A stretch of DNA of 64,000 bases from Ciborinia camelliae (taxonomy: Eukaryota > Ascomycota > Leotiomycetes > Helotiales > Sclerotiniaceae). The stretch covers positions 151,187 through 215,186 of the forward strand of contig JANPYM010000001.1 of assembly GCA_025890175.1 (NCBI GenBank), given 5' to 3'. Positions 23,563-36,123 of this stretch are shown here, one piece after another. The notes below the pieces were generated by a model. The model was not told where the DNA came from and made no database searches. It saw only the letters and a program-made list of their open reading frames with translations. Positions within the stretch are counted from its first letter, which is position 1; every line of letters begins with the position of its first letter. A program made the position numbers and the translations under genes.

Positions 23563-24738
23563 TCATGACCTTCAATTAACACACACAAGGCAGTGTGCAG
23601 TGATACTCTCTTTCACGGATGTCAAAGATCGTGTTTATATCACGGATATTAATAATCTTTCATCAATGAAGTTGGAAGATTATAAATGGGGAATATTTCT
23701 TTATGAGGGCGAATATGTGATATACCCAAGGCGTTGCGGACATTCAACTTGACCCCATATCTTGAGTAAGTGGATGGGTGCGAGGGAAAGCAAACCCCAA
23801 CCACTCGGTCAGAAGTATAAAGCCATATGAATGGAGTTCTGATGTACATAACAAACTTCTCAACATTTCTTTCATATTCGCAAATTTAACAGTTCTAGTG
23901 AAATCAGCCATACGGAGATGAACCCGACAGGATAGTCACCGCGAGTTGCATGTGACACTTGCGAAATGATTGATTGGATGACACTGAACCATTCGCATTT
24001 CCGCATCCTGCATACCCGTCAAGCGAATTGATTGGAAAGGGAAATATACGGGCCACAAGGCTATACAAGCAGGGAAATAACCAAATGGGAATTTTGCGAA
24101 AGAGACGAGATGTGCAACAAAACTTTGGAGGGGAAATGGATTGGTGATGGGCGAAAGTCTTGATTGCATTGTCGATGGGTGCACAAATTTGAATGGATAT
24201 GGTGTGAGGTTGAGCTGCGCTGTACGAGGTTTTGTTTAATTATGGATGATAGAGAAAGATCAGTTTTTGCTGGAGTAACATAGGCTGTGCTGTGCAATGT
24301 ATATGTGTATTATTTGTAACTATAACACGGAGTAATGTAGGTTCCGTGTGGATAAACTTCGGTATAAAATTTTGTATGAGGAATCTCGCTTCCATTTCCT
24401 AATGTGGAAGATTTCCTATTACAGAAAGCTAGACCAAGAATAAGAAACGTTATAGTCTATAGACTACCATGATAGACTATAGTCTACCATAGTATGGTAG
24501 ATGGTAGATGGTAGATGGTAGATGATATAATAGTAATTAATTAAGTGTGTTTTTCCGTTGGTTTTTCAGCTCGAAATTCTTTAAATTTATAGTATATATA
24601 TATAAAGTAATAGGTTTTGATCGGAAAATTGATAAGCCCGATCCGAAATAAGCAATTTTGAAGAAGTTGTTGAAGTTTTCAGAATTAAGTGATTTAATTG
24701 GATGGTTGACAGGGGTAGCGACAGCGAGGTCTATACCC
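23563..24738. other. Intergenic region with stacked palindromes
   Basis: No supported gene. From 24453 to 24500 there are two perfect 14 bp palindromes (TAGTCTATAGACTA at 24453-24466 and TAGACTATAGTCTA at 24473-24486) and an imperfect one (CTACCATAGTATGGTAG at 24484-24500). A GGTAGAT run (24496-24523) and an AT-rich stretch lead into the minisatellite. Confidence 0.5.
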
Positions 24739-25388
24739 CACCTACGAACCTACCTACGAACCTACAACCTACGAACCTACGAACCTAAAACCTCCGATTC
24801 TACGAACCTACGAACCTACGAACCTACGAACCTACCTCCTCCCTCCGATCCTACGAATCTAAAAACCTAAAAATCGTACGATTCCTTCCTCCGAACCTAC
24901 CTCCTCCCTCCGATCCTACCTCCTCCCTCCGATTCTACGAACCTACGAACCTACGAACCTACGAACCTACGAACCTACGAACCTACGAACCTACCTCCTC
25001 CCTCCGATCCTACGAATCTAAAAACCTAAAAATCGTACGATTCCTCCCTCCGAACCTACCTCCTCCCTCCGAACCTACCTCCTCCCTCCGATCCTACGAA
25101 CCTACGAACCTACCTCCTCCCTCCGATCCTACGAATCTACGAACCTACGAACCTACCTCCTCCCTCCGATCCTACGAATCTACGAATCTACGAACCTACC
25201 TCCTCCCTCCGATCCTACGAACCTACGAATCTACGAACCTACGAATCTACGAACCTACGAACCTACCTCCTCCCTCCGATCCTACGAACCTACGAATCTA
25301 CGAACCTACGAATCTACGAACCTACGAACCTACGAACCTACGAACCTACGAACCTACGAACCTACGAACCTACGAACCTACGAACCTT
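24739..25388. repeat. CCTACGAA octamer minisatellite with higher-order units
   Basis: About 650 bp of tandem CCTACGAA octamers, some variant with TCTACGAA, are broken by a C-rich spacer CCTACCTCCTCCCTCCGAT that occurs repeatedly. A longer module containing CTAAAAACCTAAAAATCG appears twice (near 24858 and 25017). The + strand is almost free of G outside CGA, so strand asymmetry is strong. It is not a telomeric TTAGGG array, has no CRISPR-like repeat/spacer architecture and encodes no plausible protein. Confidence 0.95.
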
Positions 25389-27123
25389 AATTATAGGTAG
25401 GTTTTTACGGTACTATTAATAGCTTATTTATAACCTTTTTCAACATCCTCTCTTTTGTGGTAGGCTTGTTGCGAATGGGATATTACATTCATCCGGTGGT
25501 GGAGATGGTGGTGGAGGTGTGCTTTTATCATCGCTCAACCCCTATCACGTGAGTATATTTGACGTGTCTCGCTAATGAACACCCCACAACTGGATATACG
25601 GACACCATTTGATGACAAACAAAACTTTGATGGAAAAATCATTCGAGTTGTGGCGACACGGGCGTCTAATGAGACTGGGAAGTGACAACGAGTACCCATT
25701 TCTTCCATTTGCCCATCCAAATCCTAATATTTTGGGTAATGGGCAAAACGAAAATGCGGACAAGGAATTCGAAGGTCATGACATCCATTCATACAATGCG
25801 AGCTGATAAAGGACATATCACGAAACACAAAAGAACACCAAGCCTCGAAAGATCTACGTGATTAAAGCTCATTTATGTCGTGGCAACTTTCTGATCACCA
25901 CTCTTCATGTCGAGTGACTGGAGAATGTTTCGGAAATTGAGAGGTCACTGGTACATCACTTCATTCAATTCACGGCCCATTGGCTGCGATAGCCGCGTTA
26001 AATGCATTATCGGCAGGTAACGGGCTCCCGCTCTGGGGGACGTTCCTCGAGAGATACCGATGTTTCTAAAAGGCAAGTACAAGAAAGCACCAGAGATTGT
26101 CTAGTCTCCGTTATGTAACAGTCACCGCCGGGTATCAATGGAAGCGCTCGATATTATAATCCGGTTCGGCGAAAGGCATATTCTGGTAGATCCAAATATC
26201 ACGTTCCGGGTAGCTGGTCAGAAAGAGTATATTTCATCAAGTAGCCGTAGGACTGAAATTTGAGGTGTGTGGGACGACGTTTTGAGGTGTGTGCAAGGGC
26301 GATCGGACTAGTAAGCTATGGATCTCTGCACAACCAAGTTAAGGCATAGTTATTTATGTATTATGGGCAAGTCCTTCGAACCTTTCAAACACAGGAAATA
26401 ACACAACATGAAATCAAACTATCTGGTGGCATATTTTCCACCGTCTGTATATCAAGTCTTATTGGACTATTTTATGGTATATAAAGTTATACAGCAGAAA
26501 TATGTCACTATAGGAATTATTTATTAATGCGCTATTGTAGACAATAACTTCCGTGGAAGTTTCCACGGAATATCTGCTGTATCTGCTGTGGGAGTGCAAC
26601 ACGTATTTCCCTAGTGAGTTATCTCGTGGTACCGGTAGTATCGTAGCTACTGCCTATACTTGTGGAAGTGCATGGATAGGTGAGATGGAGTAGTCTTTCG
26701 AAATGTTGAGATATGTTGAGATATCGATTGGCATTATCGAGATCGGACTCTGCCCCGAAATATCTCTCTCGAAAGCTCAGCAGTGTTGTGTGCAGGTATG
26801 GTTACCTAGCAGTGTTATTGTACGGATTCAGATAGTAACTAAATCAATTCGCGGCAAGTCTACTCATAGCATGTGACCCCCGCTCAGAGGTTGAGGTTGG
26901 AGATATCATGTGGGCAGGCGAAAAGTACCGTCGATGCACGACCACCGTCTTTCTTTCTTTTTTCCTTTTGCTTTTTTTCTTTCTGTTTTTCCTTCTCTTT
27001 CTCCTTCTCTTCCTACAGGCTGGTGTGCTCAATCCGACACAATCATTCTATCTTTAGTTCACGTCTCCCCCTAGTATTTATCTACCAGCTTCTTCTAATA
27101 GTATCCTGTGACTCCTGGTGAAA
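25389..27123. other. Intergenic region upstream of the histidine kinase
   Basis: No gene can be supported. Short frames (for example 25609-25806) show no family features. A near-perfect hairpin, TTCCGTGGAA-GT-TTCCACGGAA, lies at 26549-26570, followed by a doubled TATCTGCTG. The pyrimidine-rich tract at 26945-27015 is probably the promoter or 5' UTR of the next gene. Confidence 0.45.
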
Positions 27124-30100
27124 ATGCCATCCTTCGCTGATCAGCCAGAGGAGGTCAAAATTCGGGAAAGAAAAAGAGTAAGAAATCTTCTGAGGTAAGA
27201 TATTCCAAATTTCATTGATTGAGACCAACTAATATTCATTTTCAACTAGATATTATACACCGGAAAAATGGAAACTTACCCGGGAAAGTGAAGATGATAA
27301 CTTTGAAAGAAACGTGCATGTGCTACCAGAAAAAACATGCGAGGCAGAAGAACAACCACACATACAAGAAGATCCACAAGAAAAGGAGAAAGGAGGACCC
27401 GATCCTTCAAAACGACTTCGTCATGATCCTACGTTGACTGCATTTGCGCAACTTGGAGCATATCGATTGAACACTGAGAGGTCATTTATCTCATTGATGG
27501 ACTCACACAACCAATACATCATTGCAGAAGCGACAAGGAGTGTCTCATTGCACGAAAGAGACGCTACAAAGCCTGGTGATGAAATATTTCTTGGGGCTCG
27601 CATCCTAGATATGCACTGGGGGATATGCCCAAATACCATACAGATTTTCACGGCCAGGGACGACACGGGTAATGTGAAAACTAACCTTGTTACTGCAAAC
27701 CAGACTCGTTATGTCATGAATGATCTCTCTGTCATTGAAAAGTACAAATCACGCCCCTACATCGCAGGGTGGCCGCATATGAGATTTTATGCCGAAGTAC
27801 CTATCTACAGTGTGTTCTTTACTTTCATTGTTAATCAAGCATGAATTTATTCTCTGATATATCAACCCTTCTCAGCGGAACTCTTATAATTCCTGTTTCA
27901 TACCACTTCATATTTTCTTTTGTTTGAAAATCCCAAAAAACTTGGACTGTCATGCTTTGCATCTTGATTTCAAAATCAATATATTTCGTTTGCATGGCTA
28001 TAACCATCATTATTAAATCGGTCTTTCTCATGTCTCTAAAGAGCCAAAGATACCTGTTTTACCTGTACAGCAATCCTGACCCTTTTCACTATCAGGTCCG
28101 GATGATTTTGTGATCGGAACCTATTGTGTGGTCGATAATAAACCACGATATGAGGGTCTGGATGATGAGGGGCTTGAGATATTAAATGAAATCGCAAGAG
28201 CAATTATGAGACACCTTCAAGTTATCGAGAGCCATGACCATTTGCATCGAGGTGAAAAAATGGTCAAAGGTCTGGGACTTTTTGTGGCTGGCAAGTCTAA
28301 CCTCGGTGAAGGTTTGGAAAATAGTTACACAAATGGAATAAATTCTCTCGGCGGATCCAATTCTCACCTAATAAATACAGCTGGAATACACTCAATATCC
28401 GGGGAGAATATGGAGATATGCCAAACACAGGTAAATTCTGTTAGTACAGCAAATCAGATGATCGAATCATCTTCGTTTTCCTCCGGCTTTGGCAAAACTA
28501 CAATTAATGAGAAAGGCAGGCCTTGTATAAGCAGAAAGTCTTCCGCGGAATCTGCGAGAAAAGAATCTTTTGCCAGCACAAGGCTCAAACAGTTATTCTC
28601 TCGAGCAAGTCAACTAATACTTGAGGCGATGAGTCTTGATGGGGTCGTTTTCGTTGATGCGTGCTTTAGAGATTCGGCGAGTAAAATTGCATCTAAGAGC
28701 AAGTTGATCTCTGATGCTACTCCCAATGGATCTCAAGACCGGATGCGAAATGGGGATGGAAGCAAAGTATCATCTTTCTTAACCGATATTTTTGGCCAGT
28801 CTGAATTGAAACAAACGGGGAAGCCTCTAACGAGCGATTTGTTGGGATGCAAGGTCAGACACGATCTAGACTCCTCTCAACTCGACGAGTTTAGAGACAT
28901 AACACTCTCACAAGCGACTGTACGAGGTTTGATGACATGTTACAGTCAAGGTCGGATGTTTGTCATTTCTGAGGATGGTACTTTGAATTGTGACCTGGAA
29001 CCTGAGTCATTCGAGATTTGCAAAAATGGAAACATCGAGCCGGACAACGCATTTGTCAATGCTTGGGTTGAAGAGTTGATGAAAGCTTGCCCAAGAGCAC
29101 GAACAATTGTCTTTTTTCCTTTGAGAGATCCACAGCGAGAGTAAGTATTGGCAACATGTTGCAACACCGTCATCTTTCACATTTAGAGGCATCAAGTCCT
29201 GCTTATGGAGTCTCGAGAGCATTATTCTCCGAAAAGCTTTTGAATATAGAGAGTATTGCTAATAATATACTTAGTCAATGGTTCGCAGGAAGTTTCGCTT
29301 GGACGGAAAGACCGTTTAGAATTATGACTGCAGAGGATCTCACCTATCTTACAGCTTTTGGAAACTGCATTATGGCCGAGAAGTCTCGTCTAGATGCCGA
29401 GCTTGCAGATCGTGCAAAATCTGATTTTATATCCGTGGTTTCGCATGAACTACGATCTCCTCTTCACGGGGTGCTAGCCAGTGCAGAAGCCCTTCGAGAT
29501 ACGTCAACTGGCGATGAGCAGGATGATATGATTCGTTCCATAACGATATGTGGCGAGGTTTTACTCGACACTATGGATCACATGTAGGAAGAAGTTCATG
29601 GCATTAGGTTTAAAAACTGCTAACCCAAGTAAACAGCCTCGATTACGCGAAAATTACAAACAAGGGAGAAACCAAGGATATGAAGGATCTTCCAGTTCAA
29701 TCTGCTGGTCCAAGTACGGACTTTGACCTCAGTAACCTCATAGAAACGGTTATTGAGGGGGTCTCTGCGGCGCAGAGCTTTCGAAAATTAACATTCGAAG
29801 GGCCGCTTTCCTTCGATAACAATGACCTAGATACTAGTATGGATAAAGATGGCCTACCAGACAGTGTTGTAATTGTTCTTGAGATTGATTGGCAAATCTC
29901 ATGGACGTTCAATTCTCAAATAAGCAGCTGGAGACGGATTTTGATCAATCTTTTCCAAAATGCACTGAAGTACACTGAGTTTGGGTACGTTCAAGTTCGT
30001 TTGACGGCACAGCAATCTATCGATGGCCCAACGGCCAGATTGTCCATCATAGATTCTGGGAGAGGCATATCAAGCGATTATCTGAAATACGAACTATGGA

Positions 30101-32077
30101 CACCATTTGTACAAGAAGATCCTATGAGCATTGGAACGGGATTAGGCCTCAGCATCGTTGGTAAATTGGTCCATGAACTCGATGGAAATATCGATATCAA
30201 AAGCACGATCGGCGCAGGAACAGCTGTTCATGTGGATATCCCAGTCAAGGGCACAATACCATCTGATTCCGACAAAGAGCCTGACAGTAACAAACTAATT
30301 AGAGAGACTAAGGAACGCTGCCGTGGGATATCAATGTGCCTTCTCGGACTTGACAACTATCCTGACCCCTGCGAAATACCTACAGATACGAGTTCTGCGA
30401 AGGAAAGGAGATTGACCGCCATCAAATCGGCGTTAATCAACTATGCTGATGATTGGTTTGGAATGGTTATCCGGAAAGCTTGCTTTGGCGTTTCTAATGG
30501 TATCATCTTTGTTTGCCTGAAATCACAGCTTGAATTCACGGATCGGACTAGACAGAAACCATTGATTGTGTTTGAAGACAATACCAAAAGATCGAACAAA
30601 GAGGAGGGTGTGTTTTATTTGACACAACCGTAAGTGTAATGACTGCTCCTTCAAGATCTTTGTCAGTTAGGTTTCTAGTCGTTGGAGAACTTTCTCTCTA
30701 TCATGTTGTTAATATCACTTGGACAATGACTGTTTCTAACCCCTTCATAGTGCCGGCCCTTACAAACTAGCAAGAATTCTTGGGCAATGTATCGACTATA
30801 TGCTTTCCATAGGATCCACACCAGACACAATCGAACGCCCAAGCGTATCCAGAGTATCACCTAGGACAGGCTCACCTTCTATTCTCACCCCATCTACCAA
30901 CCAATATCCAGATTCTAGCACCTGTGAAGTCAGTCTAAAACACATCAACAATAAGAACGGGTCAAAAATGGATTCACGTCAACATTCAAACGAGTCTACG
31001 GACTTAGTGAGACCCAAAATTGAGTCGCGTAAACACTCAAGTCAATCTACAGACTCGGGGGTAGATATGAGAACAAGTGACGAGCCGGCTATTACCTATC
31101 ATTCGTTTCCTTTTCCGGTGGAATCGCCACCTCAGCCGAAGAAGCAGAATGAATTGGGTAGTTCGAATGCTATAAAGGAGAAAACAGATGGAGATGTCGC
31201 CGAAGAGTCCGTGGCACTCGACATGCCCGTTCTGTCCAAAGTAGCTACGGTTTCGGAAAGACTTACGATTTTAGAGAAGTCCCTCGCTATTCTCCAGAAG
31301 CCTGTTTTAATTGACGAACCTATTGTGCAAGCATCACCTGTTTTGGAGACGCTTGTACTCGGCGGAAATCCCGCCGGTGTTCTTGAGAAATCTCCAGTCA
31401 GTGGAAAGCCTACAAGCCTTGAAACCCTTTTCGTACCCGAAAAGCCTGCAGTAATACAAGTCGCCAATGCAGAATCAACAGCAGAGTCCTTACCCGCACC
31501 CACTACGGAGAAGTCAGCACGCAAAGTTGTTCTTTTAGTCGAGGACAACGTAATCAATTTGAAAGTAAATCCAAATCCTCCTGCCGGCATCATGGAACAT
31601 ATCTAACCTCCTCCCAGATCCTTGTCCACAGCATGAAGAAGTTAAAGGAGATACACGATACCGCATGCAACGGCTTCGAAGCTTTTGAGAAGTACAAAAA
31701 GGCACCCGACACTATCAAAATAATATTCATGGGTAAATGCTCTATCTTTCTCTTCTCCATTTCCATGGCACAAATTCTCCCCACAGGTTCTGTTTTTCAT
31801 CCATGGCTCACTCGAAACCCGTACAGATATCTCCATGCCAATAATGGATGGTCTGACCTCGACACGCCATATTCGCGAGTACGAAAATACGCACGGGTTA
31901 TGTCGCGTGCGCATCGTAGCGTTGACGTGTTTTGGTACTGAAGAACATAGGAGAGATGCGGCGATGAGTGGGGTCGATTTGTTCTTGACCAAGCCGATTA
32001 ATATGAAAGCGCTGAAGCCGGTGCTGGATTTAGATCCGGATTCTGTGGCTGGAGGGGAGATGGCAGAGAATATTTAA
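27124..32077 (+). CDS. Hybrid sensor histidine kinase (GAF-HisKA-HATPase-REC)
   Basis: A cytosolic-type hybrid kinase that would autophosphorylate on His and pass phosphate to its own receiver, then to an Hpt protein. Exons are 27124-27194, 27250-27809, 28096-29140, 29275-29583, 29637-30629, 30751-31564, 31618-31732 and 31827-32077, giving 1385 residues in register. A GAF-like domain starts near residue 84 and continues through PIYSPDDFVIGTYCVVDNKP. The H-box is FISVVSHELRSPLHG with His616. The ATPase has an N-box near 765 (NLFQNALKYTE), G1 DSGRGIS and G2 GTGLGLSIVG near 828. A Ser/Pro-rich linker precedes the receiver (VVLLVEDNVINLKI near 1251, phospho-Asp1303 in FMDISMPIMDG, Lys in TKP near 1357). 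All key residues are present. Intron 2 is long (286 bp). Intron 3 was placed to restore QWFAGSFAWT. No membrane segment is seen. Confidence 0.9.
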
Positions 32078-33364
32078 GGGTTGAGAAATGGGTGATTTAA
32101 GGTAAGAGGTGTGGTTTGATAGAATAGGTTGGAACTTGGCTAGCTAGGTATCTATTTGGAATAATCCTAGAGTTGTGCATCTAGATGATGGTGCTGATGT
32201 TGTTAGCATGTTGGAAATGTGAACCCACTCCGAATTAATTTTGCTGCTTAAGGTTACAAAAATAGGCTGTGATTCTATCGATCTAACATACAGATATTAA
32301 GTTATAGCCTGGATTGTAATGAGGTTCAGGTATATTCATTATGTGATCAGAATTAGCTTTTAGACAAGTAAAGACTTCAGCAGATTCTTCTTTGCCATAC
32401 ATAGTGCCGATAGATCAAAATGATGGGGTAGCTAGGTATCTATAGTGTAGGCTTTTACATAGCCTTAATAGAATTCGACTATCTACTAGGTAGCCCATTG
32501 TCTCGCGTATCTCACCCGGAAGATGCCAATATAAACCCATAGAAGGGCCTATATACTCATCATATCCCTACTTATACAACAGGTGTAGCTTATGTATATC
32601 GGCTATCATCTCGCGGCTTCGTTCGAGTGTATTGGACAGTCGCTGCGTACAACAAACTAACAAGAGAAACCTGCGTTATAATAGCAAGCCATTGTTAAGT
32701 GACGATTAGACTAAGAATTACTAGGTATTCAGTTTAATTTTATCATACAGAGCATTGTAGTACCTACTAGGTACGTACTTCAATTTCCTAGTGCCATAGC
32801 TGGCTGGGAGATATACGATGAAAGTATCTAATAATAGGACTTGAAGAGCTTTGCGGTATAGTACTTTACGAGAAGTGTTACATAAATCTACCTACTTTAT
32901 AGCGTTACATTTTTACCGTCCTTCTACTGCTCGCGAAAGCTCACCGGGGATTTAGGTGAACCAGCCACGCGCTGCTTCCAACTGGCATTATCAATTGATA
33001 ATAGAACCAAAAATTAATCGATCTTGTATGACACCTTTCAAAAATGTCAAAAAATGGAGAAATGCAATTGTATCTAATGATATTGTAAAGAAATAATAAT
33101 CGTGAAAAGTCGATTTTCCTAAATGTTGTCTGGATCACGAGTTGATATTTATGGTAAAAAGTCGCCTGCCGCGCAAACAACCATGATTCAGAAAGAGATA
33201 ACCGCGTCATACTATCAAAGCCACAACCGCAATCAGCACGATATAAAGTCAAGAGATAATGCTTTGAATACCATCAATTTTATAATCTGTGATATTCAAA
33301 GTTATCCAAAAGATATTCGTGAGCAAGACGGCAGCGTTATTCACAATATTTCGACATTGCGATA
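32078..33364. other. Intergenic region, histidine kinase to GYP7-like gene
   Basis: No gene is seen. The stretch is AT-rich and holds several CTAGGTAT/CTAGGTAG motifs (near 32145, 32448, 32485 and 32765). The last 250 bases are open in one frame (33123-33365, just upstream of the next ATG) but have the composition of a 5' UTR. Confidence 0.4.
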
Positions 33365-36123
33365 ATGACGTCGTCTTCTGGCCCCGCAAGGCCCATATCG
33401 CCATCGAATAGCTTCTATGCTTTGAGCGACGACGAGGAGGGAGAATATAATACAGTTACACATGTAGAGTCAGGCAGAGGAGTCAAATTATTGTTCTCCA
33501 AGAGCAAGGTAGTTATTCCCAACAGCTTAATGTTTCAAGCAAGTGCGGGGTCGTTCAAGCACCTTGTTGCTGACATCCCAACCACAACTACAGGTTTATA
33601 TCCATCCCACCCCATCTGCGAAAGATAATATACCAGGCTACATAGCTCTACTACAACAAAAGCCACCTCCAGATTCTCGTCCTACGTCTTCCACCTCTAA
33701 AGATACAAAATCCAAAGCCGCCACCTCCTTGCTTCTTGCATGGCTTCCCGAATCGTCTCTTGGGGATGCCCTGAATACATATGTGAAGGTTGATCTTACA
33801 GAAGGCGATTCTCCACCACGACAATCCTATCTCGTACCACCTCCTCCGACCACTACTTCCCATGCTGGCTCGATCGGACATTACGCCTTCGCCATACCCG
33901 TCTCGCAGATATACAGCCTGCTCGTCCGACCACCAAGTCTAGGATGGTGGTTCGGAAGCGTCATAATAAATTCTCGGGCAGGGGACTCTTTTCCCGCACT
34001 ATTCTTTCACGATTCAGAATGTCAGTCTACGATTTTACAAAAGAAGAAGAGGACAAGGGAATCTTTTGATCCTTTTGGTGCGAATGGGGAGATGTTTTGG
34101 GGTGGTGATGAGGTATTGAGATGGCTGAGACGATATGTGGAGATTGAAAGAAGTGGTGCTGAACCTAACATTTACCTCGTGGAACCGTCAGCTGAAGATA
34201 AAGAAGCGTTTGGAGATAAACTGGTAATATCAGCGCCAGTGAGGAGACCAACGAGTAGTGGTGCTAGGGTTGGAAGTGCTGCTGGTGCAAGTGCCAGTAG
34301 TTTTAGAAGTGCGCAGAGAGACGCGGGGATGGATCCAGTTACAAAGTTTGTGAAGGAGGCGGGGTGGAATCTGATGGAGAAGTTTAGTAAGGTTACGACA
34401 TTTACGAGGAGGACGGCTGATTCGATTGTCGAAAACCCCAAAGTACCTCCGCAGGTTAGGAGATTCATGAAGAATCCTGAGGTCCAAACATTACAAGAGG
34501 AGTTTGATAGTGCGAGGATATATTTGGCGCGATGGGCTATGGGAATTGCGGAACAGAGTGAGAGGGATAGAAATCAAAGGATATGGACGGCGAGAGACGT
34601 CTTGGAGATGGAGGAGACAGATGTCGGCGAGTTTGAGTTGTTGGAAACCGAGATGGGCTCTTTGACTATGAGGGAACAGAGAAAAACAGTCACGTTGAGG
34701 GAGTGGAACAAGTTTTTCGATCAAAGGACGGGCAGATTATCAATCACAGTCGATGAAGTTAAGGAGAGAATATTTCACGGCGGACTGGACCCAGATGATG
34801 GAGTTAGAAAAGAAGCTTGGCTATTCCTACTCGGTGTTTATGAATGGGATTCCTCGACGGATGAAAGAAAGGCCGTGATGGCAGGCCTACGTGATGAGTA
34901 TGTGAAATTAAAGGGTGCTTGGTGGGATCGTTTGATCGATCTTGGAGGGGAAGGAGAAGAAGGGGAGTGGTGGCGAGAACAAAAGAACCGAATTGGTAAT
35001 AGATCCAGTTTCCTAATTTCTTTAAGACTTCAAAAGGCTAACATATCCCATTTCTTGGGGTTCGCGCAACAGAGAAAGACGTTCATAGGACGGATCGTAA
35101 CATTCTACTATTCGCGGGAGAAGATACACCGCACCCAGATCCCAACTCACCATTTGCTGAGGTAGGTACAAATGTTCACTTGGAGCAAATGAAAGACATG
35201 CTTCTCACCTATAATGAATACAACCGCGACCTTGGATACGTACAAGGCATGTCCGATCTTCTTGCTCCGATATATGCCGTCATGCAAGACGACGCTATCG
35301 CTTTCTGGGGTTTCCAACATTTTATGGAACGCATGGAACGTAATTTCCTCCGCGATCAATCGGGAATGCGCTCTCAACTTCTTACACTTGATCACCTTGT
35401 TCAACTCATGGACCCCAAGCTTTATCTCCACCTTCAAAGTGCGGATAGCACCAATTTCTTTTTCTTCTTCCGCATGTTGCTCGTTTGGTACAAACGTGAA
35501 TTTGCTTGGCTAGATGTTCTACACCTTTGGGAGGTATTGTGGACGGATTATTTGAGTTCAGGCTTCCATTTGTTTATTGCACTGGCCATTTTGGAGAAAC
35601 ATAGGGATATTATCATGACGCATTTGCAACATTTTGATGAAGTATTGAAATATGGTATGCTTTTTTTTTCTCCTCATATCTGCTCCACATATTGTGGAAG
35701 ATAAGGGTTACTAACGAGACAACAGTCAACGAACTATCCAATCAAATCGATCTGGAATCTACGCTCGTTCGCGCTGAAGCTTTATTCCGTCGATTCCAAC
35801 GAACAGTCGAGGCCATCGACAAAAAATCAAATTTCCCCAAGCCATCTATCAGACACCGTGGTACAAAAAGTACATCGCAAGCTTCGGAGCCCTCGGGTTC
35901 TGGCGGTGCTGCAACTAGCGGTGCGGATACGGGAAGTGGAACCATTGAAGGTGCGAGAAAAGACAAGGGGAAGAACCCGACGAATGGCGAGTTGGAAGAT
36001 ATGCCCGAGAGACCAAAGGTTATCAGTAAGGAGTTGAGGGATTTGTTGAGTCGGAAGGTCATGGTGTTGCCACGGAAAGTGGTGAGGAGAGAGGGAGAGG
36101 GGCGGGCTCATTTACAGAAATAA
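33365..36123 (+). CDS. GYP7: Rab GTPase-activating protein, TBC domain (Gyp7-like)
   Basis: A TBC-domain GAP that stimulates GTP hydrolysis by Rab proteins. Yeast Gyp7 acts on Ypt7 in vacuole/late-endosome traffic. Exons are 33365-33508, 33594-34995, 35073-35654 and 35726-36123, giving 841 residues. The N-terminal domain (FSKSKVYIHPTPSAKDNIPG, formed across intron 1) is the Gyp7/TBC1D15 N-terminal type. The TBC domain runs from about 443 to 720. Its catalytic pair is visible: Arg521 in EKDVHRTDR (created at the intron 2 junction) and Gln573 in GYVQGMSD. The C-terminus is Ser/Gly-rich and disordered. Intron 3 has a TACTAAC branch site. The predicted protein is complete, and the ATG directly follows an in-frame-unrelated leader. 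Confidence 0.92.

Noticed and set aside
24739..25388. CRISPR-like or telomeric repeat
   Set aside because: Units are 8 bp with no unique spacers, the host is a eukaryote, and the unit is not TTAGGG-like. It is a minisatellite.
29087..29274. Exon sequence reading through 29141-29274 in the histidine kinase
   Set aside because: A frame continues there, but joining 29140 to 29275 (acceptor ATACTTAG) gives the family-typical QWFAGSFAWT directly. The intervening peptide matches nothing expected.
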